From Vicia villosa (Eukaryota; Streptophyta; Magnoliopsida; Fabales; Fabaceae), in NCBI RefSeq assembly GCF_029867415.1, contig NC_081184.1, positions 105,385,692 through 105,449,691 on the forward strand: DNA of 64,000 nt, written 5' to 3'. Each line of letters starts with the position of its first letter. Within the stretch, counting starts at the first letter, position 1. The position numbers and the translations under genes are program-made. Of this stretch, positions 13,096 through 24,518 are shown in pieces. Below the pieces are notes generated by a model that did no database searches, had not been told where the DNA came from, and worked only from the letters and a program-made list of their open reading frames with translations.

Positions 13096-16000
13096 TGTCA
13101 TACCCCAAAATTTTCCCATCATATTTATTAATATTTCAGTCCATCTGACTTTTCAAATGCTCAAAGATATACAAGAAGGAAGCATGCAGTCTCTCTCCTA
13201 AACAACAACCCTCAAACTAGGGTTTTGATCTTCTCAAAGTAAAATCAGTTTCTGATACCTCAAGTGGATCCCATGGTCTCTCATATGCCTTAGAGAATCC
13301 TCACATCAAGTTTCAAGCTCTGGTTCATAAGATTGCTCAGTATATAGTTCAAATGATCAATAATCGACTGGTTAACCTAAAAGTCAAACTATGGTCAAAC
13401 CACAGTAAAAATTCCTGATTTTTTGTCAACAACCTCATTTTGAAGCATCATTTATCACTTGATCAAGGATTGATCATGATTCATCAAGGAAAATCCTGAA
13501 ATCAACAAAACTCAAAGTTTCTAAATTAGGGTTTTTGACCTAAAAGTCAACTGAACTTTGACCAGGCATAACTTTCACATGGAACATCAGAAATTTCCCA
13601 TCCCAAGCTCAATTCGAAGGAAATTGAATTCTCTACAACTTTGTCTCTCACATGCCAAGGCTAAAAATGCACCATTTAAGAGATATGATCCAAGACATTA
13701 TAGGTCCTTTTAAAAGTCAACCAAAAGTTACCTTTTTCAAATGAAGCATACATGAACATGGAAGATTGAATTGAGATGAAACCAAAAGGAGGATTTAAAG
13801 GACATCTTGAGCTTTCTAAAAAAGTCAAGAACATCTCCATAAGGTTAAAATTGAGAGAGATACACATGGTTAAAGTTGGAAAAATTGAGAAAATGCATGA
13901 AGTGCAAAGTGAATAATTTTGATCTTTTGAGCCCATGGGCCTAAGTCTTGGTTCTTAAACTTAATTCTAAACTTATCCACGACCCATAGGCCCCTTCTAT
14001 TTATTTTTATTATTCTTATTTATTTTTATTTTGAATTTAATCACTTGAATTCAATTTAAATTGAATAAAATATTAGAAATAATCAAAGATTGGGAGGAGA
14101 TTATTTTTGTGTCAAATATTGAACCTCCAAATCATGGTAAATGATTGGAAATTCGTGGAGATATGATTGGCAAGAGATTGACACAAAAACAACAAACTTT
14201 CAATCAAATTTGTCACCATCAAAACACATGATTTTATTTGATTCTCTCCAAACTTGTAACCCTAAAATCATTCACTATTTATACTCATATTATTCAAGGC
14301 ACAAAAGAGAGGAAAAAATAGGGGAAGAAGCTAGGGTTTCAAGTTTTCAAAATTTCAAAGAAGAGAGAACAAGTTGTATTCTTCATTCAAGGCTAATCCA
14401 AGGAAAAACAAGGACTCCATTCAACCTCTGAGACATCACAATGTAGGTCCAGGTAGTTTCTAAACCTTGTTCACGTGTGGAATTCGCATAGTACTATTGA
14501 CAACTTCATGCATATTTTCCAATTCATACATCTGGCTTATTATCATGTTATAATGTGAACTAACGCTATGATTGAGTTTATGGCACCTTTTAGATCAGGA
14601 TGGAACCCTTGGTACAAAGCTTTAAGGCCTAAAATGCATTACACCATTATTAGGGCTCAAGGAAGTGAAGCTCTCGAATCCATACTTTCAGGACGTTTCA
14701 GAAAAAACTAACACCATATTTGAATTCAGGGGACCTTAATTAGTAGATCTGGGCTTTTCTTTGTTTTGGTTAAGGCTGTTTTGTAGGTATTCAAGATTCA
14801 AAGGTTTTTCTGCTGCTGATTCCGCAGCAAACATCGCGGATAAATCCGCAAGAAAAGTGGGAGAGACGATGAATAGTGCGCTGACTCTTTGACTCGTGTG
14901 CATGGCATAATAGCGTATGGGGATTGGTGGGTCAGCGTGTGAGGATTCTCTCTCCATCTTTCATTCGCTCGTCAACACCATATGGGCCCCAGCTGACTCA
15001 CTCTTTTGACTTCCACTAATCTAGTTATGTTTTTCTATTTATTTACTTTTTGATATATTATTAACAAGTGACAATCTCAGTATAATCGGCAATAGAGAGG
15101 ATTGTTCACACTCCAGACCTGGGTTCGATTCCCAGGTCATGCAAAATGTATTTTTACATAGTGGCTTGTGGCAGATTCGGTGATACTCCCCCACGCGCGC
15201 TCACCATACTCCCCCAGATCCACGCCCTTGGATTTCCACCAAAGTAGATCTGAAGGACCAAATGGCAGCAGTCCACCATGAACCTCCAGAAGCGTGGGGC
15301 ACTTGATCAGCTAAGTTCCTTTAGTTTCTTTTTATTAAATAAATCCTTTCTTTTTATTTCTTTTGCTTAGTTTTTTTGTATAAAATTTTTTTTTAATCAA
15401 GTTAATTTAAGTTGATAATTTTAAATTAATTAGGGTTAGTTTATAATTAGTTTTTTTTATTATATATTATTAAATTAATTATTTTAATGTTTTAAATCCT
15501 GATTTTATTTTGGTCAACTATTTTTCATCATGGTTACTAATCACTGTTCTCCCCTAACTCTAAAAAATTCCATCACTGGTAGGTGTTGCCCATTAACCCT
15601 AGCCTAGGTTTTTACCTATTTCTTCTATTAACCCTGGTTAACTTTTGGCCCATTCAGGGTTTGCCTTTTTCCTTGTCTGTTGTTTGTTTGCCTAAATTAT
15701 CTCCATTTTAATTTTTGATCTGTTACATTATAATTGTTGAGGTCTTTAATGCACTAACATTTCTCTTCTTTGTGCCCAATTTTCAGGGTTAACCAAGATC
15801 CTTCAGCCACGCGCCATTACCAGATCAAAAAAGCTAAGTTTCTAAATTTCTTTTTGTTTAACATCATTTTATTTTTATTGTGCCTTTTATAGGGTTTGCA
15901 TCAATAGTCAATGAACTTGTAATGCACTCACCCTTGTTTATTTTCCTTTTAATTTTCAGAATTGATCGAGGGTTCGAGAAAGATCAAGGCATTTAAGGAT

Positions 16001-16967
16001 TTTGATTAATTATTGTTCTCTCTTATTTTCTGCCTTTATTTCCCCCGTCCCCGTAGGTGTTTATATAGCGTAGGACATTTAAACTGCTTTATTTTTCTGT
16101 TGTGGTTAGTAATCCTAGGGAGTGCAAGCCTGCTAATGAATTTAGCTCACTATTTACAAGATAACAATATCTGAATTAGCCACCTGATTGTGCCACACAC
16201 ACACCTTTAGGGTAACCCCTCTTGTTCCCTGTTGCCTTATTATCTGTTGCCTCTAATTATACTAAATAATAGTCAAGTCCCTCGATTCTGAGGATACCTA
16301 AAGCAAGGTTGCCTAAATGGATTGAAAATCATCTAGTCCCTCGAAGTTGCCTCGGTAAAAGATGATTGTCCCGATTGCTAAGGTATCCTCGCATGATGCC
16401 TAAAAAGATTAATGACTATTATATCCTTCCCTTAGACTACATGTCCTCTTTATGGCAAGGGACAGTCTTATGGCGAACAATACTTTTCTCGATGATCCTT
16501 AACATCCAATTGAAAGACTTCCTGCCCTCTCATGGTACGGATAGACCCTTTTGCCCGAAAAGCTAAAAGAACATTTTTTATAACTTAAGGGTAATTGCTC
16601 TTAAATGCTTGCTCAATTCAAATTCAAATTCAAAACTCTTTTCCACTCTTTTTCAAATCAAATTCAAAAAGTCTACGCTTATTTACAAGCTAAAGTTCTT
16701 CTTCAAAGTTTTTACTATTCACACACGACACTTCAAACATTTCAAACGATTTAAAAGTGAGCTAAGCAATTAAGAGCCCATGGAAAACCATGGATACAAA
16801 GGGTGCCTTAAACCTTCCCTTTGTATAAATTACCCTCCGAACTCAGAATTTCTTTTAAAAGGTTTTTCCTGTTCTTTTATCCTTTCTATTAATTGGATAA
16901 ATTAAAAGTCGGTGGCGACTCTTGCTTACCGCGACATTTTCAAATAATGTCAGTTCACCGTATTACA
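13096..16967 (+). mobile_element. Solo LTR, Ogre-like family, complete
   Basis: The LTR starts TGTCATACCCC and ends CCGTATTACA. The pentamer GGTAG lies directly on both sides (13091-13095 and 16968-16972), a perfect target-site duplication, and no internal sequence is present, so it arose by recombination between two LTRs. It is related to, and inverted relative to, the LTR at 1-3547. A TATA-like box (TTTATACTC) lies near 14278-14286. A tRNA-like module is at 15078-15141. The decamer TGGCGACTCT at 16913-16922 repeats the start of the family's primer binding site. Short ORFs inside (14141-14431, 16366-16566 and others) have no recognisable domain. Confidence 0.88.
15078..15141 (+). other. tRNA-like (Pol III promoter-like) module in the solo LTR
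   Basis: The T arm is perfect: six paired bases on each side of TTCGATT at 15118-15136, including an exact B box GGTTCGATTCC. Upstream, the D-arm region around TCGGCAATAGAG is only an approximate A box. A T run (TATTTTTAC) follows about 15 bases downstream, as a Pol III terminator would. The acceptor stem does not pair, so this is not a functional tRNA gene; it is a SINE head or tRNA-derived module carried by the LTR. Confidence 0.6.
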
Positions 16968-17346
16968 GGTAGCATCCATGGCCACATGCAGTTGAGCCCC
17001 TGGTCGCCCACTATCCAAAATAACTCGCCCCTATTGGGCTTGGTCCAATTTGTCTCTAACTCACTTATTAAAAATGGGTGTGGCATGTCCTTGCGCACTA
17101 ATGGGATTAAAAGGTTAGTTAATAAGGGAAACCACGTCCCCCATGATTATAGGAGAAAAATGAATCTCGTATATCCCACACTCATGAGGAAAGGGAGAGA
17201 GTAACTGCTACTTGGGTCTAAGGACCCAGACCCAAAAAGTCTATATAAATATCTCAGCCTTAAGGTTGAGAAAGAGATAGAATCCTTTTCACCTAGAAAT
17301 CATAAATACTGAGCTTCTCATCACTTTGCATAAGCTAGCTCTAAAC
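16968..17346. other. Unassigned stretch between solo LTR and TRIM
   Basis: The first five bases are the right target duplication of the solo LTR. A TATA-like TCTATATAAATATC lies at about 17239-17252, so this may be the 3' part of another LTR. The ORF at 16893-17204 spans the LTR border and is chance. Confidence 0.4.
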
Positions 17347-17700
17347 TGTTAGATAAATAAATCCAGCGTCACCCTTAGGGATTCGAATGGGCTTAACATC
17401 CCAACCCATGGCGCCTAGAGAGAGCTTACAAACCTCTCTTTAGATGCAGCCCCTAAGGGCTCATACTATAAGGAAATAAAATTGCGCCCTCACTAACAGC
17501 AATTGCTTTTAGTGCAGTGGTAAGCGCTTGATCTTACAAGTGGTATCAGAGCATGGTAATGGGTACGAATCCCCACGTCTGACACTGGGGGGAAGATTGT
17601 TGGATAAATAAATCCAGCGTCACCCTTAGGGATTCGAATGGGCTTAACATCCCAACCCATGGCGCCTAGAGAGAGCTTACAAACCTCTCTTTAGGTGCAG
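17347..17700 (+). mobile_element. TRIM (terminal-repeat retrotransposon in miniature), right LTR truncated
   Basis: The left LTR (17347-17538, 192 bp, TG...CA) and right LTR (from 17598) begin with the same TGTTRGATAAATAAATCC block and differ at two positions over 103 bp. Between them are only 59 bp: the primer binding site TGGTATCAGAGC (17541-17552, complementary to initiator Met tRNA) and a polypurine tract ending GGGGGGAAGAT (17587-17597). The right LTR stops at 17700, where the Tekay-like element starts, so that element inserted into it. No 5S-like sequence is seen, so it is not Cassandra. It has no coding capacity. Confidence 0.88.
17510..17575 (+). other. tRNA-like A and B boxes spanning TRIM U5 and primer binding site
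   Basis: TAGTGCAGTGG (17510-17520) fits the Pol III A-box consensus TRGYNNANNNG exactly. GGTACGAATCC (17562-17572) fits the B box GGTTCGANNCC at 10 of 11 positions. They lie 52 bp apart, a spacing seen in tRNA genes. The module straddles the LTR end and the primer binding site. No acceptor stem is apparent. Confidence 0.5.
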
Positions 17701-20019
17701 TGTAACACCCCAAATCTACCCTACAATTTAAATAACAATCAGAGTAATTAAAGATACGAAAACATGCATATTCAGAGTGTCACATTTAATCAACATTAGA
17801 AAACACAACATAATCCATCAAAGCTCATATAATGGATACGTAAAAATAGTCATGGGGGAATACAAAGTATCATCGCAACTATGCAAAACATCGCATAATG
17901 TAGCAGCGGAACACATAAATCATAACATCTCAACATAAAGAGAACTTGCCAACATGGCATCCATGAAATATCATGTCATCATACGATTTAATATCAAAAT
18001 CCAACAAATACAAGGTAACATAAAGCGACACAAACGGAGAAACCCCCCAGGTGCTACGTATCAGAGCATAAGACACACCGACGCGAACAATAAGCTAACG
18101 TCTACTCGTCATCAGTACCTGCAAGTTACCACCGAAGAGGTAACATACAATAGAAGGGGTGAGATATCATTCACGATAAAGAAACGTATGATAATACTTA
18201 TAGCGGAAAAATAAGAATCATACACATTCACCACTTCTCAGCATATGCATTTTTACAACAATCATAGATATTATCAATTATCCAAGCTATATAGTATTCA
18301 AGCAACATAGCATTCAAACATCATTCACATCATATAACAAATGCAACATGTTCATCATTGCATAATACCAAAATATGACTCAATATGTAACTCGACATAA
18401 TGCACATGCATGTGGTACCATTTGGAGTAAAACTCCCACTTCGTTTTTACCATTAGGGCCACTTCGCAATTTCCATTTTCAGGTCATCGTCACATTTGCC
18501 ATTAAGGCCACTTCACATTTATGCAATGGATGAGACTCAATGATGCAACATCCATATTCACGTCATTTATCACATAACAACTAAACATCATCAATTCAAT
18601 GTCACAATTTAATGACAACCACAATATCATTAATGTTCATAGCAATGAATCACTTCGCAATCACGTCACTTGTCATTTCAAAGTACAATAATATCACTTC
18701 ACATCACATAAAGCCATCAAGGAAGAAATATAATTTTCAAAAAGTTGTCAAGGGAAATTCATTTATATATCATATAGGAATTAATTTCAGCTTCACATAG
18801 GTTCAAACGACATATAAAACGGATCTACGAATCAAAAGTTACACATATTTGAATTTCCCAATTCTGCCTACAGTTCGCGCCGCCACCCTACAGTCTCGCC
18901 GCGAAACACAATTCAGTAGCCAACGTTTCAAAACTGACTCAGTTCGTGCCGCCACCACATGTTCGTGCCGCGAACACAGGTCAGAAGCGTTTTTCTGCAC
19001 GAGTTCAGCATAACCCCCTTCTCATCCCAACACCCAAATCCATGTTCCAGCTCAAAATTGCACACGAAATTAACATACATATCATATATACAACTCATAT
19101 GTACCACTAGATTCATCAAAACCTTATTAATCATACAAATCTATGAATTTCACCCAAAATCTCATTCCAGACCAAATCCAGCACATATTAGTGATACCTA
19201 GCATGTTACTACTCATGGGCAATCATTATAATATCATTCAACACAACAATTCACAAAAACCCAATTGATTTCAATCAAAACCTAACATTTATCAAGAAAA
19301 TGATTCAATACATATAACCCCTAAATCCCACCATAAACTATCATCATACATCCCTTTAGAATGAAAGAACCCCACCCTTACCTTGGTTGGATTGAAGGAA
19401 CCTCTAAATCTTCAATGGGTTCTCCTAGCTTCTCCTCTTCCTCCTTTCTCTTCTCCCTTTCTCTTATTTCCCAAATAACCTCTAATTCTCATAAAACCCT
19501 AGTTTTGTTAAACCCTTACTATTTTATTACTCCCTTTGTCTCAAAATAAGTGTCTTATTTGAACTTTGTGCGGTTCTTAAGAAAATGATTAGATGAGTTG
19601 ATTTTAATGATAAAATTAATATCATTTACTAAAGTGCCCTTATTTATTATAGGTAGTGGAGTTGTTGAAAAACGTAAAAGTTAATATATAGGGGTATAGT
19701 AGTGGAAAAAATAATAAATATTGCATTGGTATTCTAAAGAGACATTTATTTTGAGACATAGAGAAAGTGCAAATGCGACACTTATTATGAGACGGAGGGA
19801 GTATTACTAATGGGCTCTAATTAACACCCCACTCTTACTAACACCAACTTAGGCCCAAATGCCAATTGTCTTACTAACTTAAGTTATTTACTAACAACAT
19901 TAGCATATAAAGTCAATTAATCACATAATCATTTAATTCACATATAATCAAACAAATAATACGAAAATTTACCAATCACACAATTCAATAAATAAAGCAA
20001 TTAAAAACGGGGCGTTACA
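17701..20019 (-). repeat. 3' LTR of the Tekay-like element
   Basis: It begins TGTAACACCCC and ends GGGGCGTTACA on the plus strand. The right edge is set by the adjoining polypurine tract. A Stowaway MITE is inserted at 19530-19801. Around 18872-18975 two GC-rich imperfect inverted repeats stand out from AT-rich surroundings. It has no convincing coding region. Only one LTR copy is present, so it cannot be dated here. Confidence 0.8.
19530..19801. mobile_element. Stowaway-like MITE in the Tekay LTR
   Basis: The terminal inverted repeats are CTCCCTTTGTCTCAAAATAA at the left and the complement of CTCCCTCCGTCTCATAATAA at the right, the hallmark of Stowaway elements. TA dinucleotides (19528-19529 and 19802-19803) flank it as the expected target duplication. 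Length about 272 bp, non-coding. Confidence 0.88.
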
Positions 20020-20578
20020 ACTTTCCCCCACTTCGAATATTTTCGTCCTCGAAAATACTTGAAACGAATAACTCGGGATAAGACTCCCGCATCTTGCTTT
20101 CCAACTCCCACGTCATACTCTCTCCGGTGGCACCTGACCAAACAACCTTCACCAAGGCAATCTCTTTGCCTCGGAGAATCTTCGTTTCCCGATCCTCAAT
20201 CCGCACTCGCATAGTCTCCACCGTGAGATTATCCCGCACTTGTACGTCATCCATACTAATCACATGAGAAGGGTCAGAAATATACTTCCAAAGTTGCGAC
20301 ACATGAAACACGTCATGCAAATTCGAAATATTTGGCAGTAACGCCACCCGATACGCCACATTACCAATCCGGTCCAAAATCTGATACGATCCAATGAAAC
20401 GTGAAGTAAGCTTCTTCGATTTCAATGCACGTCCAATACCGGTCACCGGCGTGACTCTCAAAAACACATGATCACCATCTTGGAATTCCAAATCCTTCCT
20501 ACGCTTATCATGGTAACTTTTCTGCCTACTTTGAGAAGTCTTCATCTTATCACGGATCAACTTCACTTTCTCGGTAGT
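20015..20578 (-). pseudogene. pol C-terminus of Tekay-like element: integrase C-terminal and chromodomain-like part
   Basis: 183 residues are open from 20566. The N-terminal part (DKRRKDLEFQDGDHVFLRVTP, GSYQILDRIGNVAYRVALLP, HDVFHVSQLWKY) is the integrase C-terminal domain that binds DNA. The end (about residues 125-175, with a VKVVWSGATGESMTWELE-like core) resembles the chromodomain of Del/Tekay chromoviruses, used to target heterochromatin. The reading frame continues on the other side of the Athila insertion at 26955. The stop codon TAA is formed by the first bases of the LTR (TGTAACG), and the last codons are the polypurine tract itself. Confidence 0.82.
20020..20035 (-). promoter_or_regulatory. 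Polypurine tract of the Tekay-like element
   Basis: On the minus strand CGAAGTGGGGGAAAGT directly precedes the LTR. It primes plus-strand DNA synthesis in such elements. It is also coding sequence here. Confidence 0.75.
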
Positions 20579-21917
20579 TGATCAGTGGTTTTCACACGTA
20601 TTTTTACCGTTATTTTTAGTTGTCTTTGAAGTATTTTATTTTATGTTTTAATTCATTATTCGTCATTTTATGCTTTGGTTTTGTGTTTAAGTGTTTGCAG
20701 ACTCAAATGAATGAAGTGGAGAAAATCAGTGAAAAAGTGAAGAAACTGAAGAAAAGCACACATGCTGGTCACACGCGTCCCAAGACGCGTTTCCTAGGTC
20801 CACACGCGTGCCCACACGCGTCCAGCAAGAGAAAAATGCACCTCCTGCCCACATGCGTCCCTGAACGCGTTTCCTGAGCCCACACGCGTGTCCAGACGCG
20901 TCCCAGACTACCAGACACGTGCCCACACGCGTCCCAGCTGCCAGAATTGCAAAGAAAGCTTCCCCTCTGCCCAAACGCGTCCCAGGACGCGTGTCACAGC
21001 ACCAGACGCGTTCCCACACGCGTGTGCACGTGATTTTTGGGCCTGTTTTGCTGAAAAGCCCAGAATGACAGTAATAAAAGAACCAGATTGCGTTTGGACA
21101 AGGGTTCGACGAATTTGGGAGCGAAAATACACTGTGAAAGGCTGGAGAACTCAGATTTGATGCAAGGATTGAAGAATTCTATGAGCTTTTGCCATTGAAT
21201 ATTGGATTTCCTTCATTTATTCTTAATGTCTACAATTAACACTATGTTTTCTGTTATTTTTATGAGTAGCTAAACCCCCCATTGCTAGGGGGGTGACCCT
21301 GATTCTGAGTGTGATGAATTTATTCAATTGATGCAATAACTATTTTACTTCTCGTATTTGTTAATTTGTTCTTCATCCGTTAATAATGCTTTATCCGTCG
21401 GAAAAACGGATTCTGATTATGAATAAATAGTGTAGCTGGACAGCATATTATTTGTGGACATGATTAAGAACATATAATTTTTATATCACCTAGGACTAGG
21501 GATATCATATTGTAACCGGAATTTCTTGTTATTGGAATGCTTGATCATAACCGTAATTATCTATGGACATAGTAATTAGGTTGTGAGGTCAAAGATCTTT
21601 TCACTAAGGCCTTAGGATTAGATACTCTAAAGAACCGGTAATTAACTATGAAAAGCATGTTATTGTATTGAGACAGAAAATTCGTTGCATGAAGAATCAT
21701 TCACCGTCCCTAGCAATCTACTCATCTCTGTTCATCGTTCCATTATTCCGTTTATTTACTTTATTTGCAAAATCAATCAAAACAACCTTTTGAACTTTTG
21801 TTTAATTGAAACACTGATAAAACTCTATATCGTCAAGCAGTCCTTGAGATTCGATACTTGGAATTTTCCCATTACTACTACATAGGCAAAAATAGTACAC
21901 TTGCTATTTTCCTATCA
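20579..21917 (+). repeat. 5' LTR of the Athila-like element
   Basis: It starts TGATCAGTGG and ends TTTCCTATCA. It contains an array of paired ACGCGT palindromes (20773-21023), of which two of fourteen are mutated at CpG, and a perfect hairpin of six C and six G around ATTGCTA at 21275-21293. Short ORFs in both directions across the array are translation of the repeat, not genes. Confidence 0.92.
20773..21023. repeat. ACGCGT palindrome array in the 5' LTR
   Basis: ACGCGT, or a one-base variant, starts at 20773, 20785, 20804, 20816, 20853 (ATGCGT), 20865, 20884, 20896, 20915 (ACACGT), 20927, 20975, 20987, 21006 and 21018. The spacing is 12 bp within each pair and 31 bp between most pairs. Confidence 0.95.
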
Positions 21918-21923
21918 AGTTTT

Positions 21924-21941
21924 TGGCGCCGTTGCCGGGGA
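21924..21941 (+). promoter_or_regulatory. Primer binding site, tRNA-Asp type
   Basis: TGGCGCCGTTGCCGGGGA lies six bases after the LTR end. This is the sequence typical of Athila-lineage elements. Confidence 0.88.
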
Positions 21942-22059
21942 TTGCCGAAGATTATAGAGTTCTAGATTTATTTCAATTAGAATTTTGTTGCTCTGCGACT
22001 AAAATTTTATTTTCTGCACTATTTATTTTTCCTAATTCTCATATTTATCTAATCTGTGT

Positions 22060-24518
22060 ATGCGAGGTAAGGCCTCAGCTGAATTTCTTTTTGACGCAGA
22101 AATTGAAAGAACTTTGCACGCAAGGCGTAGACAAGCTCGGTTGGCTAATCTGGAACCTGAAGAGAAAATTGTGTCAGTTCATTCGATTCAGAGTCTGAAA
22201 GTGAAGAAGAAACCATGGGTGAAAATTCTCCTCCTCCTGAGAGGCTCCTTGGTGACTATGGTGCTGCAAACACACCGGGGGGAAGACAAACAATTGTCAA
22301 CCAACCGGTAAATGCTACAAATTTTCAACTACACCCAAGCACAATCAATCAGCTTGAAAGGAAACCTTTCACCGGAAAGGTTAACGAAGACGCAAACAAA
22401 CATCTGCAGAGATTTTTGACCATGAGCACCACTCTAAAAATTGATGGTCATACCGAAGAAGCAAAGAGATTGAGGATGTTCCCTTTTACTCTAGCAGAAG
22501 AGGCAGAGGAGTGGTTCTATTCTCTTCCAGCAGGCAGTATCACATCGTGGGGAGAGATGGAAAAAGCTTTCCTAAATGAATATTTTCCAGCGTCAGTCTT
22601 TCTACGAAAAAGGTATGAAATTCTGAACTTCAAGCAAAAGGAGGGTGAGTCTCTGGGGGATGCCTATAAAAGGTTCAAGAGGACTTTGGTGGCATGTCCG
22701 ACACACAATATGGACAAAACTGAACAGATGCAAATGTTTGTGAACGGGCTGAGAATAAAGACAAAGCAGTTAATCGACACAGCAGCTGGAGGCTCAACAA
22801 ATTTCACAACAGCCTCTAGTATCATCAAGATCATTGAAGCAATAGCTGCAAATGAGCATTTGGAGCTGTATGATAGGTGTGCCAGTAAACCAGAAGGAAT
22901 CATTGATCTCAAGCTGGAAACCTCAAAAATCCGAGTTGAAGATGCGATATCGGCTGAAGTTGAAAAAAGATTGAAGGCTATGAATATAGGTACACAACAG
23001 GTGGCTCAAGTGCAACAAGCTCAACCTGTAATCTGTGAAATTTGCAGTGGTCCTCATCAAACTGTTTGTTGTGTTGCTACTCCCAAGCAAATTGAAGAAA
23101 TCAAATTCTTGAGGCAAAATAATCCTTACTCTAACACCTATAATCCTGGGTGGAAGAATCATCCCAACTTCGCTTGGAAAGATCAACAACAACAACAAGG
23201 CCCTCAGAAAGCAGAGTGGGAAGTAGCTATCGAGAGATTGGCTGGACAATGCTCTCAATTTCAAGAAGAGACAAGAAACAACCATAGGAACACCACAGCT
23301 TCAATCAAAAATCTAGAAGTTCAGGTGGGTCAAATAGCACAGCACCTCACTCTACAGGCACAAGGTAACTTTCCGAGTTCAACTGTGAAAAATCCGAAAG
23401 ACCAAGAGAAGATTAATGCAGTTACAACAAGGAGCAAAAGAGTGGCTGAATCTGAAAAAGAAAAAGAGGAAATAGATGACCCTATGGTAATAGAGGTGGA
23501 TTTGGAAATAAGAGAAAATCCGAAAGAACCAGAAGTTGTGATACCACCGGTTAAACCAGTTGAAGAAAAAAATAAGAAAGATGTTGAACCGGTGATCAAA
23601 CTACCTTTCCCCTTCAGAGTGACAAAGAAGAAGTCAAAAGAGAAAGATTTTGAGAAGTTCACTGCCTTGTTCAAAAAGTTAGAGGTAAATCTACCATTCT
23701 TCGAAGCACTTGAGCACATGCCCTTGTATAGGAAATTTATGAAGGAGGTGATGGCGAAAAAGAGATCAGTGGAAGGAGAACAAAAGATTGCAACTGAGAA
23801 GTGCGGTTTAGTCTCGTCAGCAAGAAAGATCCCAATAAAGAGGAAAGACCCGGGAGCGGTGGCGATACCATGCACTATCAATAATATAACATTTAAAAAG
23901 GTACTCCTCGATTCTGGTTCTAGTGTGAGTTTAATGCCTTTCTCCATTTTCAAAAAGCTTGAATTGGAAAAGATTAGTGAGAGTAAGACACAGTTAAGGT
24001 TTGCTGATCACACCATTAAGAAATCATATGGGGTAGCTGAAGATGTACTCGTGGAAGTTGATAAGTTTGTGTTCCCTGTTGACTTCCACATCATGGACAT
24101 TCCAGAAGACGAAGAAACTCCTATCCTTCTTGGGAGGCCATTTTTGTCGACAGGCCGCTGCAACCTCGACATTGAAAGGGGGACACTAACGCTGAGATCT
24201 TTTGATGAAGAAGTAACCTTGAAGATGTTAGGAGTTAAGAAACATAGGGCGGTTGTAAATGATCAAAATTCTGGTGGTATGACAGAAAGTGAGAAAAAAG
24301 ACAAAAAGCCTGAGCAGCTCCAAGAAAAAGTTTCAAGCATAGCATCTCGGGTAGAAACAACTCATGAAGCTATCAAAAGTCCGAAGAAGGCTAAGAAAGT
24401 CAAGAAGAATGTGGTAAGTGAATTGAAGAGAAAAGTTGTCCATGCCTTTCATCTTCATGAGTTTTTGGTTGCGGAGGTGAAAAGCAACCAAGTGTGGAAT
24501 AGAAAATACCCTCCATAA
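22060..24518 (+). CDS. Athila-like gag-protease polyprotein, N-terminus frameshifted
   Basis: The main frame runs from 22215 (767 residues). Residues about 60-180 are the retrotransposon gag (capsid) domain, with FPFTLAEEAEEWFYSLPAGS and WGEMEKAFLNEYFP. A zinc-knuckle-like C-x2-C-x3-H-x4-C (CEICSGPHQTVCC) lies near 273-285. A charged linker follows, then the retropepsin active site LLDSGSSVSLMP near 564 and the ILLGRPFLSTG block near 630. An Athila-typical gag start is readable in another frame from 22060 (ARRRQARLANLEPEE), and the two frames would join near 22170-22195, so a small indel probably removed the original N-terminus. The protein would form the particle and process itself; no polymerase is encoded. 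Codons 22215-24518 are otherwise open. Confidence 0.85.

Noticed and set aside
16893..17204. 103-codon plus-strand ORF as a host gene
   Set aside because: It crosses the end of the solo LTR and its target duplication, so it arose by insertion; no domain.
17347..17700. Cassandra TRIM
   Set aside because: No 5S rRNA-like sequence in the LTR; the boxes present are tRNA-like.
20620..21160. Overlapping plus and minus ORFs rich in Arg, His, Thr and Pro
   Set aside because: They translate the ACGCGT array in the Athila LTR and recur at 25657-26197; the composition follows the repeat.
21275..21293. Rho-independent terminator
   Set aside because: The hairpin is strong but this is a eukaryotic retroelement LTR; no bacterial context exists.
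23330..23953. 207-codon minus-strand ORF
   Set aside because: Antisense shadow of the Athila gag-protease frame, Ser/Phe-rich, with no domain.
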